Source: Clostridium sp. UBA4108 (GTDB taxonomy: Bacteria > Bacillota > Clostridia > Clostridiales > Clostridiaceae). Taken from it: a stretch of DNA of 64,000 bases. The position numbers and the translations under genes were made by a program. A model generated the notes under the pieces. It saw only the letters and a program-made list of their open reading frames with translations. It did not search any database and was not told the origin of the DNA. How positions within the stretch are numbered: position 1 is the stretch's first letter; each line of letters starts with the position of its first letter. The stretch lies in NCBI GenBank assembly GCA_002381695.1, contig DFXM01000053.1, positions 18,562 to 82,561 of the forward strand. Reading direction: 5' to 3'. Shown here piece after piece: positions 33,299 to 41,817 of this stretch.

Positions 33299-33448
33299 AG
33301 GGCAGTGTCAACTATCGTAGAGGGAGTATTATTAGAGGCACTTGTAATGCTAACCATTGCTAAAATTAAAAATAGTATAAAAAAATGGTTAGGATATAAT
33401 GAGAAAAATAAATTTAAATATCATAACTTAAAGAAGGAGTATATCTAG
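33299..33448 (+). pseudogene. Remnant C-terminus of a second ACR3 gene
   Basis: Frame 33299-33448 reads RAVSTIVEGVLLEALVMLTI, then AKIKNSIKKWLG and a short tail. It aligns with the end of the intact upstream gene (SAAVGVLVEVSMMLTIVKIANN). No start or N-terminus exists, so it is a gene fragment left by duplication and deletion. Confidence 0.65.
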
Positions 33449-33479
33449 AAAAAATAACTTAATCTAGATATACTCCTTC
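33433..33479. terminator. Bidirectional intrinsic terminator
   Basis: A 17-bp stem, 33433-33449 with 33463-33479 (GGAGTATATCTAGA against TCTAGATATACTCC). It separates the ACR3 remnant from the convergent BlaR1 gene. Confidence 0.75.
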
Positions 33480-33507
33480 ATACTGAGGACAAAGTCTATA
33501 TTTAAAA

Positions 33508-35109
33508 TTAATCTAATAAATTTAAATCGCTAGAATTGATAATAATAGGAGTTTTATAGGTATCTAGAATCTTTGTTATGTCTTGTGGATTTGCTGGATA
33601 TGTTTCTATGGTTTCCTGAATTTTTTCTTTTGAAGGAAGATTGGATGTACTAAACAAACCAAAGTAAGATTCATTTTTCTTAGTGTCATGCCATACATAA
33701 TAATTAAGTCCTTGCTCAGAAGGTAAATTGCCATAAACTTCTGTCAATTTAGAGAAATAAGTATCTCCATTTATTTCTTCCACAATACTAGCAAATTTTT
33801 TACCCTGCTTAGGACTCATGTCTAGCCATTTGCCACCAGCTTCTTTGAAAAATGCATCTTCTAGCTGTAGATATTCTTTTTTTGTACCATCAGTATAGTG
33901 AAGTTTTATTGTATGGGTTGTTCTTTCAAAAGGACTAGGGTTATCTTTAGATTCTGATAGATTTAGGGAAGAAAGGTAGTCAACTATTTTTTTAATATCT
34001 TCAAGATTTTCAGTAGTTTTACTAAAGGTATTGTTACTTGGTCGTCCTGTAATTTCAATTTTAGTAACATTTTTTGTTTCTATATTTAGATTTTGTGCTG
34101 AGCTACATCCTACTAATAAACTACATAGTGTGGTAATTACAAGAAAGATGCTAAGTGGAAAAATACCTCTTTTCTTTTTATTCATATCTAATATGTTTGT
34201 AAAGCGTTGTTTAATAATATTTTTATCACCATAGAAACAGTTAGAAAGAGAAGTCTTTTTTATATAGGATTCCTTCATCATGTTCAAAAGCATTTCACTG
34301 TACTCCTTTCGAAATATTTTATCCATGTCTTTAACTATTTCAGCATCGCAGGAAAGTTCAATATCTTTATTAGCTTCTTTTGCCATAAGATATATTATGG
34401 GGTTAAACCAATGAATTGTATTAGCACATAATATCAACAATTTATACCACACATCATGTCGTTTATAATGAATTAATTCATGCTTTAGTATAATTAGTAA
34501 ATCTTCATTTCTATAATTCTCCTTTGGTAAGAGCAATACAGGCTTAATAAAACCTGTCATCATGGGACTGGATACTTTTTTACAAACTTTTATATCCACG
34601 GTTTTCGTAATTCTCATATCAATTAATAGTTGTTTAAATATAAAAATTATCCTCTCATCTTTTATGGAACAGCTCCATCGCTTTATAGAATTTTTAAAAG
34701 AAACATAGGAAAAAAGTTGATAGGAAGTAAAAATACTAATTCCTAATAACCATATAAAGGTAAAGATTTTATTCATTGAAAAATTTTCCAGCACCTCAGG
34801 TGTAGCTTTATTTAGACTATTATATTTTTCTGGTTCTTTATCCTTTGTTGAAACGAATGAATCAGGTCTCATGTCTAAGTCAGTATTGTAAGTAATTTTA
34901 TTTTCAAGGGTAGGCAGAGTAATTGGTGCCTGGGGTAAAGAAAAATTTAAAGGAATAATCAATCGTACTGCAAGTATAAGCCATATCCAATATCGTAATT
35001 TTGAGTTATAATTTCTATTCAATAAGTTAGAGAGTAAAAATAGTACTAAAGCTATCATTGACACTATTAAGGTTACTTCTATAGTACTGTTTAGCAAATC
35101 TTCAAACAT
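33508..35109 (-). CDS. M56 family metallopeptidase (BlaR1/MecR1-like)
   Basis: A 533-residue protein with four membrane segments in the first about 330 residues and the gluzincin motif HELIH in LKHELIHYKRHD, typical of BlaR1-type sensor peptidases that cleave their partner repressor. Beyond residue about 330 the external part is not a penicillin-binding domain but a lipoprotein-like region (a Cys after SLLVGC, then a soluble domain). So the signal is probably not a beta-lactam. It lies 3 bases after the BlaI-like gene in the same operon. Confidence 0.85.
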   Translation of the reverse strand: MFEDLLNSTIEVTLIVSMIALVLFLLSNLLNRNYNSKLRYWIWLILAVRLIIPLNFSLPQAPITLPTLENKITYNTDLDMRPDSFVSTKDKEPEKYNSLNKATPEVLENFSMNKIFTFIWLLGISIFTSYQLFSYVSFKNSIKRWSCSIKDERIIFIFKQLLIDMRITKTVDIKVCKKVSSPMMTGFIKPVLLLPKENYRNEDLLIILKHELIHYKRHDVWYKLLILCANTIHWFNPIIYLMAKEANKDIELSCDAEIVKDMDKIFRKEYSEMLLNMMKESYIKKTSLSNCFYGDKNIIKQRFTNILDMNKKKRGIFPLSIFLVITTLCSLLVGCSSAQNLNIETKNVTKIEITGRPSNNTFSKTTENLEDIKKIVDYLSSLNLSESKDNPSPFERTTHTIKLHYTDGTKKEYLQLEDAFFKEAGGKWLDMSPKQGKKFASIVEEINGDTYFSKLTEVYGNLPSEQGLNYYVWHDTKKNESYFGLFSTSNLPSKEKIQETIETYPANPQDITKILDTYKTPIIINSSDLNLLD

Positions 35110-35112
35110 ATA

Positions 35113-35499
35113 TTAGTCCTCCTTTGTCTTTTCCTCAATAAATTCCTTTAATTCTGTTAAGTCCTCATCAGTAATAGATTGGCTATTGTAAAGAGAAGCA
35201 ACAAATTTTTTAAGAGAATTACTGTTTAATTTCTCTAAAAAAGATTTGTTCTCAGCCGCAAGATAGGAATTTTCACTTATTAAAGGTTCATAGTACCGAT
35301 TTTTCCCCTGTTTATCAGTACTTAGAAAACCTCTTGAGATTAATCTGTTGAGAAGAGTTTGAAGAGCTGAGATGTTCCAAGGTCTTTTTTCATCAAGACA
35401 ATCTTTTACTTCTTTGGTAGATATAGGGGTGTTATTATCCCATATTACTTTCATAATTTCCAATTCAGTATCTGGTAAATGATCAATTTTATTATTCAT
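35113..35499 (-). CDS. BlaI/MecI/CopY family repressor
   Basis: A 128-residue winged-helix repressor: LPDTELEIMKVIWDNNTPIS at the N-terminus, ISALQTLLNRLISRGFLSTD as recognition helix region, then a dimerisation C-terminus. It should be proteolysed after signalling by the M56 protein encoded 3 bases downstream. Two TACAAATGTA/TACATTTGTA operators lie upstream. Confidence 0.95.
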   Translation of the reverse strand: MNNKIDHLPDTELEIMKVIWDNNTPISTKEVKDCLDEKRPWNISALQTLLNRLISRGFLSTDKQGKNRYYEPLISENSYLAAENKSFLEKLNSNSLKKFVASLYNSQSITDEDLTELKEFIEEKTKED

Positions 35500-35511
35500 A
35501 TTATCAACTCC

Positions 35512-35571
35512 TACAAATGTATGTTTATAATCATATACTACATTTGTATGTTATCATTGTCAAGAGTATTT
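35512..35571 (-). promoter_or_regulatory. BlaI-type double operator and promoter
   Basis: TACAAATGTA (35512-35521) and TACATTTGTA (35539-35548), 27 bases apart, follow the TACA-N2-TGTA form of BlaI sites. On the minus strand a TTGACA, 17 bases, TAGTAT promoter spans the outer site, which sits between -35 and -10. Confidence 0.75.
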
Positions 35572-35825
35572 TTACTGTAAATATAATGTGAGTATGAATT
35601 ATAAAGAATTAGAGATATTTTAAGAATTTAGATAAAAGTAAGTTTATATATCTTGATAAGTCGCAATATCACTTCAGGTAAATATGCATAATATGTATTG
35701 TACGGAAATATATTCAATACTAAATAAAAAATTAAATTTTTATTATGAGCTATTGACTTTAAATAATACATTAAATTTTTTTTATATCAAGAAGTTGAAA
35801 ATAAGTAAAGAGCAGGAGGGATATT

Positions 35826-36920
35826 GTGAATAAATATAAAATTGCTGTATATGCAATTTGTAAGAATGAGGAAAAATTTGTTGAGAGATGGATTGAGTCT
35901 ATGTCAGAAGCAGACTTAATATATGTACTAGATACTGGTTCAACAGATAATACGGTTGAAAAATTAAGAGAACTTGGCGCTATAGTAGTAGTGGAAGAGA
36001 TTAAACCTTGGAGATTTGATATTGCAAGAAATAAATCTCTTGAACTGGTTCCAGATGATGTAGATATCTGTGTTTGTACAGATCTTGATGAAATTTTTGA
36101 AAAAGGGTGGAGAAATAAACTTGAAGCCGCATGGAAAGAGGATACAAAACAAGCTAGTTATCGCTATACATGGAGTTTTAATGAAGATAAAAGTGAAGGG
36201 GTTGTATTTTGGATTGAGAAGATACATGCAAATAAGGAGTTTAAATGGATACATCCAGTACATGAAGTATTAAAGTATATAGGAAATAAATCACATAGGG
36301 CTGATTTAGCTATGGGAGTACAACTTAATCATTATCCAGATCCAAGCAAATCCCGATCTCAATATCTTGGATTGCTTGAACTGGCTGTAGAGGAACGACC
36401 AAATGATGATAGAAATATGCATTATCTTGGTAGAGAATATATGTATAAAGAGATGTGGGATAAAGCTATAGAAACTTTACAGAAGCACCTTGCTATGCCA
36501 GAAGCAACATGGAAAGATGAACGCTGTGCTTCTATGAGATATATCTCTAAATCTCTAGTAGGGAAAGGAGACCTAGAGGGAGCTAAATGGTGGCTCTATA
36601 GAGCTATAGCTGAGGCACCTCATCTTAGAGAATCCTATATTGAGATGGCATTGCTCCTTTCAAAGTGTGAAGAGTGGTATGGTGTTATATTTATGGTTAA
36701 TTCTGCTTTGAAGATAGAAAATAGACCAATGACTTATATAAATGAAGCTGTTTCATGGGGAAGCTTCCCTTATGATTTAGCTTCAATTGCATACTATTGG
36801 ATAGGCCAATTGGATAAATCCTTAGAATTTTTACAAAAAGCTATTAGTTTATCTCCAGATGATGAAAGGTTGAAAAAAAATTACGACTTTATAAAAGAAA
36901 AAATTCCTCATAGAATTTAA
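35826..36920 (+). CDS. GT2-family glycosyltransferase with TPR repeats
   Basis: A 364-residue protein starting at GTG after AGGAGGG. Residues 1 to about 200 form a GT-A fold: YAICKNEEKFVERWIESM, TGSTDNTVEKLRELGA and a DxD-like TDLDEIFEKGW motif for nucleotide-sugar and metal binding. About residues 200-355 carry tetratricopeptide-like repeats (NDDRNMHYLGREYMYKEMWD, then ASIAYYWIGQLDKSLEFLQK). Such enzymes glycosylate surface or spore proteins in clostridia. A small putative spore-surface gene lies 35 bases downstream. Confidence 0.85.
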   Translation: MNKYKIAVYAICKNEEKFVERWIESMSEADLIYVLDTGSTDNTVEKLRELGAIVVVEEIKPWRFDIARNKSLELVPDDVDICVCTDLDEIFEKGWRNKLEAAWKEDTKQASYRYTWSFNEDKSEGVVFWIEKIHANKEFKWIHPVHEVLKYIGNKSHRADLAMGVQLNHYPDPSKSRSQYLGLLELAVEERPNDDRNMHYLGREYMYKEMWDKAIETLQKHLAMPEATWKDERCASMRYISKSLVGKGDLEGAKWWLYRAIAEAPHLRESYIEMALLLSKCEEWYGVIFMVNSALKIENRPMTYINEAVSWGSFPYDLASIAYYWIGQLDKSLEFLQKAISLSPDDERLKKNYDFIKEKIPHRI

Positions 36921-36955
36921 TCAATTGAACAAACTAATTCTAAGGAGGGATAAAT

Positions 36956-37123
36956 ATGAGCGAAAATAGAGTTAAAGAAAAATTTATGGCAATGCCTATA
37001 GAAAATCACATAACTGCAGCTTGGGCTAATATTGAGAACGTAAAACCTATCTCAAATGTATCATTGCCTAATGAGAGTCAAGTAAGAGATGCTAAGGATT
37101 ATGTTGATGCAAATCAAAAATAA
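36956..37123 (+). CDS. Small spore-surface-type protein (CDIF630_02480-like)
   Basis: A 55-residue gene with a strong TAAGGAGGGA site. The product contains KFMAMPIENHITAAWANIE, PISNVSLPNESQVRDAK and a Gln-Lys end, which I recognise as the small CDIF630_02480-like spore surface protein pattern, from memory. It has no signal peptide or membrane segment. Its position 35 bases after a glycosyltransferase suggests a spore-surface glycosylation pair, which is inference. A terminator follows repeat copy B. Confidence 0.65.
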   Translation: MSENRVKEKFMAMPIENHITAAWANIENVKPISNVSLPNESQVRDAKDYVDANQK

Positions 37124-37137
37124 TTATATTAATGAAT

Positions 37138-37206
37138 GGCTTTGTTTTAAATGGTTTGTGAGTAATAATATGTAGCTTATTATCAACATTATATTGAAAC
37201 AAAACC
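37138..37206 (+). repeat. MITE-like palindromic repeat, family 1 (copy B)
   Basis: A 69-base element, GGCTTTGTTTTAAATGGTTT at the left and ATATTGAAACAAAACC at the right, with the same inside and orientation as copy A (GTGAGTAATAAT, TTATCAACA). Confidence 0.75.
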
Positions 37207-37216
37207 TAATAAATAG

Positions 37217-37246
37217 AGAAGTGAGATGTTGATTCTCACTTCTTTA
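37217..37246. terminator. Intrinsic terminator between convergent genes
   Basis: AGAAGTGAGA (37217-37226) with TCTCACTTCT (37234-37243), then TTATTTC. Confidence 0.65.
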
Positions 37247-37310
37247 TTTCTTTATTTAAATCAATTATAACTTTTTTAATTTTAAAAAGTTTAAACTTAA
37301 AATTTATTGA

Positions 37311-40300
37311 TTAAAAGTTAATTTCAGAAAGTCTCCTATAGTTTTCATATCTTTCGCGAGCATGTTCTTCTGCTACTGTATATAACTCTTCAGCAATATC
37401 TGGGAAAGTATTTGCAAGAGAAGAATAACGTATTTCACCTAGTATGAAATCTCTAAAGGAACTGGTAGGTTCCTTGGATTCTAATAAAAATGGATTCTTT
37501 CCTTGAACTTTTAGCTCAGGATTATATCTATATAGGTGCCAGTATCCAGCTTCAACAGCTCTCTTTTCTTGAAGCATACTAGTTCCCATACCAGTTTTTA
37601 TACCATGACTTATGCATGGAGCATAAGCAATGATTATAGAAGGACCATTATAAGCTTCTGCTTCAGCAATAACTTTTAGAGTATGATTCATATTTGAGCC
37701 CATGGCGATTTGTGCTACATATACATAACCATAGCTCATAGCTATTAATCCTAAGTCTTTTTTTCTAATCTTCTTACCAGAGGCAGCAAATTTAGCAACA
37801 GCTGCTGTTGGAGTAGCTTTAGAAGACTGACCACCTGTATTAGAATATATCTCAGTATCCATAACGAATAAATTAACGTCATCACCTGTGGATAGAACTT
37901 GATCTAAGCCAGAGAAGCCGATATCATAGGCCCAACCATCGCCACCAATTATCCAATGAGATTTTTTAATTAAATAATCCTTCTTTTCCATAATTTCTTT
38001 TAGAAGTTGATTTTGATTATAATCTTCCTTCTTAATAGCTTTTATAACATTAGCAGAGGCAATTTTTGAATTTTCACCATGATTCATATTATCTAGCCAT
38101 TCTTCAAAAGAAGCTTTAAGTTCAGAGGAAATTTCAGTATTAATGGCTTCCTTCATAAGGTTAGATAATTTCTCTCTAATTTGTCTAACTGCCAAGAACA
38201 TTCCATAGCCATATTCTGCATTATCCTCGAAAAGTGAATTTCCCCAAGCTGGTCCTTTACCTGCGTCATTTGTACTATAAGCAATTGATGGTGCACTTGC
38301 TCCCCAGATAGATGAGCAACCAGTAGCATTAGCTATAAGCATTCTATCACCAAATAATTGAGTTAATAATTTGATATATGGAGTTTCACCACAACCAGGA
38401 CAAGCTCCGTTAAATTCCATAAGAGGTCTAATAAATTGACTTCCCTTAAGAGTATTAGGATTTTTAGCTACTTCTTTATCCTTAACTGTGATACCATATT
38501 CCCAGTTATCTGATTCAGACTTAATTTCTTCTTCAGCCTTATTCATAATTAATGCTTTACCAGGAGCAGGACACACATCAGCACAATTTCCACAACCAGT
38601 ACAGTCAAGTGGGCTGATTTGTATGCGATAATACAATTGTTCCAAACCTTTTCCAAGAGGTTTTTTAGTTTCAAAAGATTCCGGTGCAGCTGCTTTTTCT
38701 TCATCATCTAATAAAAGTGGCCTAATTACCGCATGTGGACAAACGTAAGAACATTGATTACATTGAATACATTTATCAATTTGCCACTGAGGTATATTAG
38801 GAGCAATTCCTCGTTTTTCATAGGCTGTAGTGCCTAGAGGATAGGAACCATCTTCCATGCCTTCAAAAGCACTAACAGGAAGGGTGTCACCTTCATTTTT
38901 GGACATAGGTCTTTGAATGTTTTTAACAAAATCTGGTTCCTCCTTAGTTGGAATTTGTTCCTCATGAGCATTAAGCCATGAGTTAGGAATAGATACTTTA
39001 TGTAATAGCTCTATTCCTTTATCAATAGCAGTTTTATTCATGTCTACTATCTTTGCACCCTTTTTACCATAAGTGTTCTCTACTGAATCCTTTAAATACT
39101 TAACTGCATCTTCTGTAGGAATTATATTAGCTAGTTTAAAGAAGGCAGCTTGCATAATCATATTTATTCTAGCGCCTAAACCAATTTCACCAGCCAATTT
39201 AATAGCATTGATGGTGTAAAAATTTATATTATTTTTAGCTATATATATCTTTAAAGATGCAGGTATTTTTTCATTAAGTTCATCATCGCTCCAAGGACAG
39301 TTAAGTACAAAAGTACCATTTTCCTTTAATCCTTTCAATAAGTCAAAGTGAAATACAAAAGTTGAATTATGACAAGCTATATAGTCAGCATTATATACAA
39401 GATAAGGTGACTTAATTGGTGTTTTACCAAATCTTAAGTGAGAAATTGTGCTTCCACCAGATTTTTTACTATCATAGGAGAAATAAGCTTGTGCATATAA
39501 ATCAGTTTTATCTCCTATGATTTTAACAGCAACTTTATTTGCGCCAACAGTTCCATCTGAACCTAATCCCCAGAATTTACAACTGATATTTCCAGTAGGA
39601 GTAGTGTTAATTATATCTTCTTCAGGGAGAGAGGTATTAGTTACATCATCAACTATTCCTATGGTGAATCCATTCTTAGGAACATCTTTCTTTAAGTTAT
39701 TATAAACTGCAAGAATTTGTGAAGGTGTTGTATCTTTTGAGCCTAAACCATATCTTCCTCCCACGATAATAGGTTTTTCATCTTCAGCATAAAACAAGTT
39801 GCATATATCTAAATATAGTGGTTCACCAAGTGCACCAGGCTCTTTTGTACGATCTAATACAGAAATTTTCTTTACACTCTTAGGTAACATATTAAAAAAA
39901 TGTTTTGGTGAAAATGGTCTATATAAATGGACCTTAATTAACCCTACTTTTTCACCCTTATTCGATAGATAATCGATGGTCTCTTCAATAGTATCGCAAA
40001 CAGAACCCATAGCTACAATTATGTGTTCAGCATCTGAATCTCCATAGTAGTCAAATAAGTTATAGCTTCTACCAGTTATTTTTTCAATTTCTCGCATGTA
40101 GCTTTCTACTATATCTGGAATAGCTGCATAGAATTTATTAGAAGCTTCCCTTCCTTGGAAGTAGATGTCTGGATTTTGAGCTGTACCTCTAACAGTAGGG
40201 TGTTCTGGATTTAAAGCTCTATTTCTAAAATCATTTATAGTATCATAATCCACAATGCTCCTTATGTCTTCTTGATTAATTACCTCTATTTTTTGATATT

Positions 40301-40835
40301 CATGAGATGTTCTAAACCCATCAAAAAAATGAATAAAAGGGAGTCTGCCTTTTATTGAAGATAAATGAGCTATAGTTCCAAGATCCATAGCCTCCTGAAC
40401 ATTAGAGGAAGCCAAAAGTACAACTCCAGTTTGTCTTGTTGCCATAACGTCCTGATGATCTCCAAAAATTGAAAGAGCATGGGTTGCAATAGCACGTGCA
40501 CTTACATGAAGTACGCCAGGGAGGAGTTCTCCTGCCATTTTATAAAGATTAGGAATCATTAATAGAAGTCCTTGAGAAGCTGTATATGTAGTTGTTAATG
40601 CTCCAGCAGCCAGGGAACCATGAAGAGCACCAGCGGCTCCAGCTTCAGATTGCATTTCAACTACCTTTACTTCTTGATTAAAGATATTCTTTTTTCCATG
40701 GGCGGACCAATCATCTACACTTTCAGCCATAGGGGTAGAGGGGGTAATAGGATAAATGGCAGCTACTTCTGTAAATGCATAGGATGCTTCTGCAGCAGCT
40801 TGATTTCCATCCATAGTTTTCATAACTTTTTTCAT
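37311..40835 (-). CDS. nifJ: Pyruvate:ferredoxin (flavodoxin) oxidoreductase
   Basis: A 1174-residue single-chain enzyme, the usual length. In order: pyruvate-binding N-terminal domains (DGNQAAAEASYAFTEVAAIY, FFDGFRTSHEYQKIE), domain with a conserved KFWGLGSDGTVGANK, a two-cluster ferredoxin domain (CIQCNQCSYVCPHA and CTGCGNCADVCPAPG), then the TPP-binding part (CPGCGETPY, GDGWAYDIGFSGLDQ, NTGGQSSKATP). It converts pyruvate plus CoA to acetyl-CoA, CO2 and reduced ferredoxin, the main fermentative node. AAGGAGG precedes the start. Monocistronic. Confidence 0.95.
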   Translation of the reverse strand: MKKVMKTMDGNQAAAEASYAFTEVAAIYPITPSTPMAESVDDWSAHGKKNIFNQEVKVVEMQSEAGAAGALHGSLAAGALTTTYTASQGLLLMIPNLYKMAGELLPGVLHVSARAIATHALSIFGDHQDVMATRQTGVVLLASSNVQEAMDLGTIAHLSSIKGRLPFIHFFDGFRTSHEYQKIEVINQEDIRSIVDYDTINDFRNRALNPEHPTVRGTAQNPDIYFQGREASNKFYAAIPDIVESYMREIEKITGRSYNLFDYYGDSDAEHIIVAMGSVCDTIEETIDYLSNKGEKVGLIKVHLYRPFSPKHFFNMLPKSVKKISVLDRTKEPGALGEPLYLDICNLFYAEDEKPIIVGGRYGLGSKDTTPSQILAVYNNLKKDVPKNGFTIGIVDDVTNTSLPEEDIINTTPTGNISCKFWGLGSDGTVGANKVAVKIIGDKTDLYAQAYFSYDSKKSGGSTISHLRFGKTPIKSPYLVYNADYIACHNSTFVFHFDLLKGLKENGTFVLNCPWSDDELNEKIPASLKIYIAKNNINFYTINAIKLAGEIGLGARINMIMQAAFFKLANIIPTEDAVKYLKDSVENTYGKKGAKIVDMNKTAIDKGIELLHKVSIPNSWLNAHEEQIPTKEEPDFVKNIQRPMSKNEGDTLPVSAFEGMEDGSYPLGTTAYEKRGIAPNIPQWQIDKCIQCNQCSYVCPHAVIRPLLLDDEEKAAAPESFETKKPLGKGLEQLYYRIQISPLDCTGCGNCADVCPAPGKALIMNKAEEEIKSESDNWEYGITVKDKEVAKNPNTLKGSQFIRPLMEFNGACPGCGETPYIKLLTQLFGDRMLIANATGCSSIWGASAPSIAYSTNDAGKGPAWGNSLFEDNAEYGYGMFLAVRQIREKLSNLMKEAINTEISSELKASFEEWLDNMNHGENSKIASANVIKAIKKEDYNQNQLLKEIMEKKDYLIKKSHWIIGGDGWAYDIGFSGLDQVLSTGDDVNLFVMDTEIYSNTGGQSSKATPTAAVAKFAASGKKIRKKDLGLIAMSYGYVYVAQIAMGSNMNHTLKVIAEAEAYNGPSIIIAYAPCISHGIKTGMGTSMLQEKRAVEAGYWHLYRYNPELKVQGKNPFLLESKEPTSSFRDFILGEIRYSSLANTFPDIAEELYTVAEEHARERYENYRRLSEINF

Positions 40836-41000
40836 AAAAATCCTCCTTTAGAATGTTAGTTAAAAATCGTAATATTTATATAGAATATTTAATCACTAAC
40901 AAAAATTTATTATTCTATATAAGTATCTTAAAAGAAGGAATAATTTATACAATGTTTCATACAATATAAAATTTTAGTTTGATTTTTTAGTATATATAGA
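40836..41000. other. Promoter region of pyruvate:ferredoxin oxidoreductase
   Basis: AT-rich, with no gene or hairpin seen; carries the promoter for the minus-strand gene. Confidence 0.3.
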
Positions 41001-41123
41001 TTGTAATAATGAAACTACATAATGCAAATAGGCTTAAATATAAAATTATATTAATATGAAGTTCAACTTAAATAGTTTATAAAAAAAAAAGCCTATTTGT
41101 ATAATGTAGAAACTTAATTACAA
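41001..41123. repeat. MITE-like repeat family 2, complete copy
   Basis: A 123-base element with 35-base imperfect inverted ends: TTGTAATAATGAAACTACAT... (41001-41035) against 41089-41123 (AAGCCTATTTGTATAATG...), about 28 of 35 pairing. The inside and right arm recur at 1-80. No coding capacity. Confidence 0.65.
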
Positions 41124-41292
41124 CTTATATAAATAAGATAGTTTTAAGAAAAATACATTACTAATTATCAATATATTTATGTAAATAGATATGAATATTT
41201 ATATATATATGGGGTAGAATATTAATAAATAAATGGCTATATTTTATTATGCAAGCAGCCCAAGTTGACTAATAAAAAGCTATTTATAGTTA

Positions 41293-41321
41293 AAAAGAGT
41301 GTGATAAATTCACACTCTTTT
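41293..41321. terminator. Orphan hairpin terminator
   Basis: AAAAGAGTGTGA (41293-41304), five-base loop, TCACACTCTTTT (41310-41321): perfect 12 bp. No gene reaches it on either strand within 400 bases, so it may be left over from a lost gene. Confidence 0.65.
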
Positions 41322-41358
41322 AAGCATGTTCATTTTTATGGGGTTGATTTTAAAATTA

Positions 41359-41481
41359 GGCGTTGTTTTAAACGATTGTTGATTTTAGAACTATATATTA
41401 TTGCGAAGCAAACCAAGCTTTCGAAACGGTTTGTGAGTAATAATATATAGTTCGTTATCAACACCATGTTAAAACAACGCT
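41359..41481. repeat. MITE-like repeat, family 1, compound inverted copy (copy D)
   Basis: A 123-base element formed of a C-type left half (GCGTTGTTTTAA, TTGATTTTAGAACTATAT) and an A-type right half (GGTTTGTGAGTAATAATA, TTATCAACACC, TTAAAACAACGC), facing each other round AAGCTTTCGAAAC. The whole can fold as one long hairpin. Confidence 0.7.
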
Positions 41482-41635
41482 TAAAATTATTATATATATC
41501 CAACAGATGAATTAAGATTTTTTATAAATAACATTGCAAGCTGCAATTATTTCTGTAGTTTCATTATATACTTGTGTTCGATATGCTTATGTTCGTTGGG
41601 TTCAAAAAGCCCTATAAATATAGAAAAATATATGA

Positions 41636-41785
41636 ATTTCTATATTTATAGAACTAACGTTATCGAGAGTAGGATTAAATGTAGCTATGGAAAAGGAGAA
41701 GGGGTATAATGTAATTGTAGCTAAGATGCCAGCAATGGCAATACCAAGAGATAAACAAACTAGTGCTACATATGGGATAATTTAA
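41636..41785 (+). pseudogene. Remnant of an unidentified gene
   Basis: An open 49-codon frame without a good start, ending at TAA 41783-41785, reads ELTLSRVGLNVAMEKEKGYN then VIVAKMPAMAIPRDKQTSAT. The composition is protein-like, with no ribosome site, so it looks like the C-terminus of a lost gene. Family not recognised. Confidence 0.4.
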
Positions 41786-41817
41786 AGTGTAATTAAATTT
41801 AGGTGGAGGTGTTGTCT

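Noticed and set aside
39517..39705. Open frame antisense to the pyruvate:ferredoxin oxidoreductase gene
   Set aside because: It lies wholly inside a strongly supported gene, has no ribosome site and is a codon-bias shadow.
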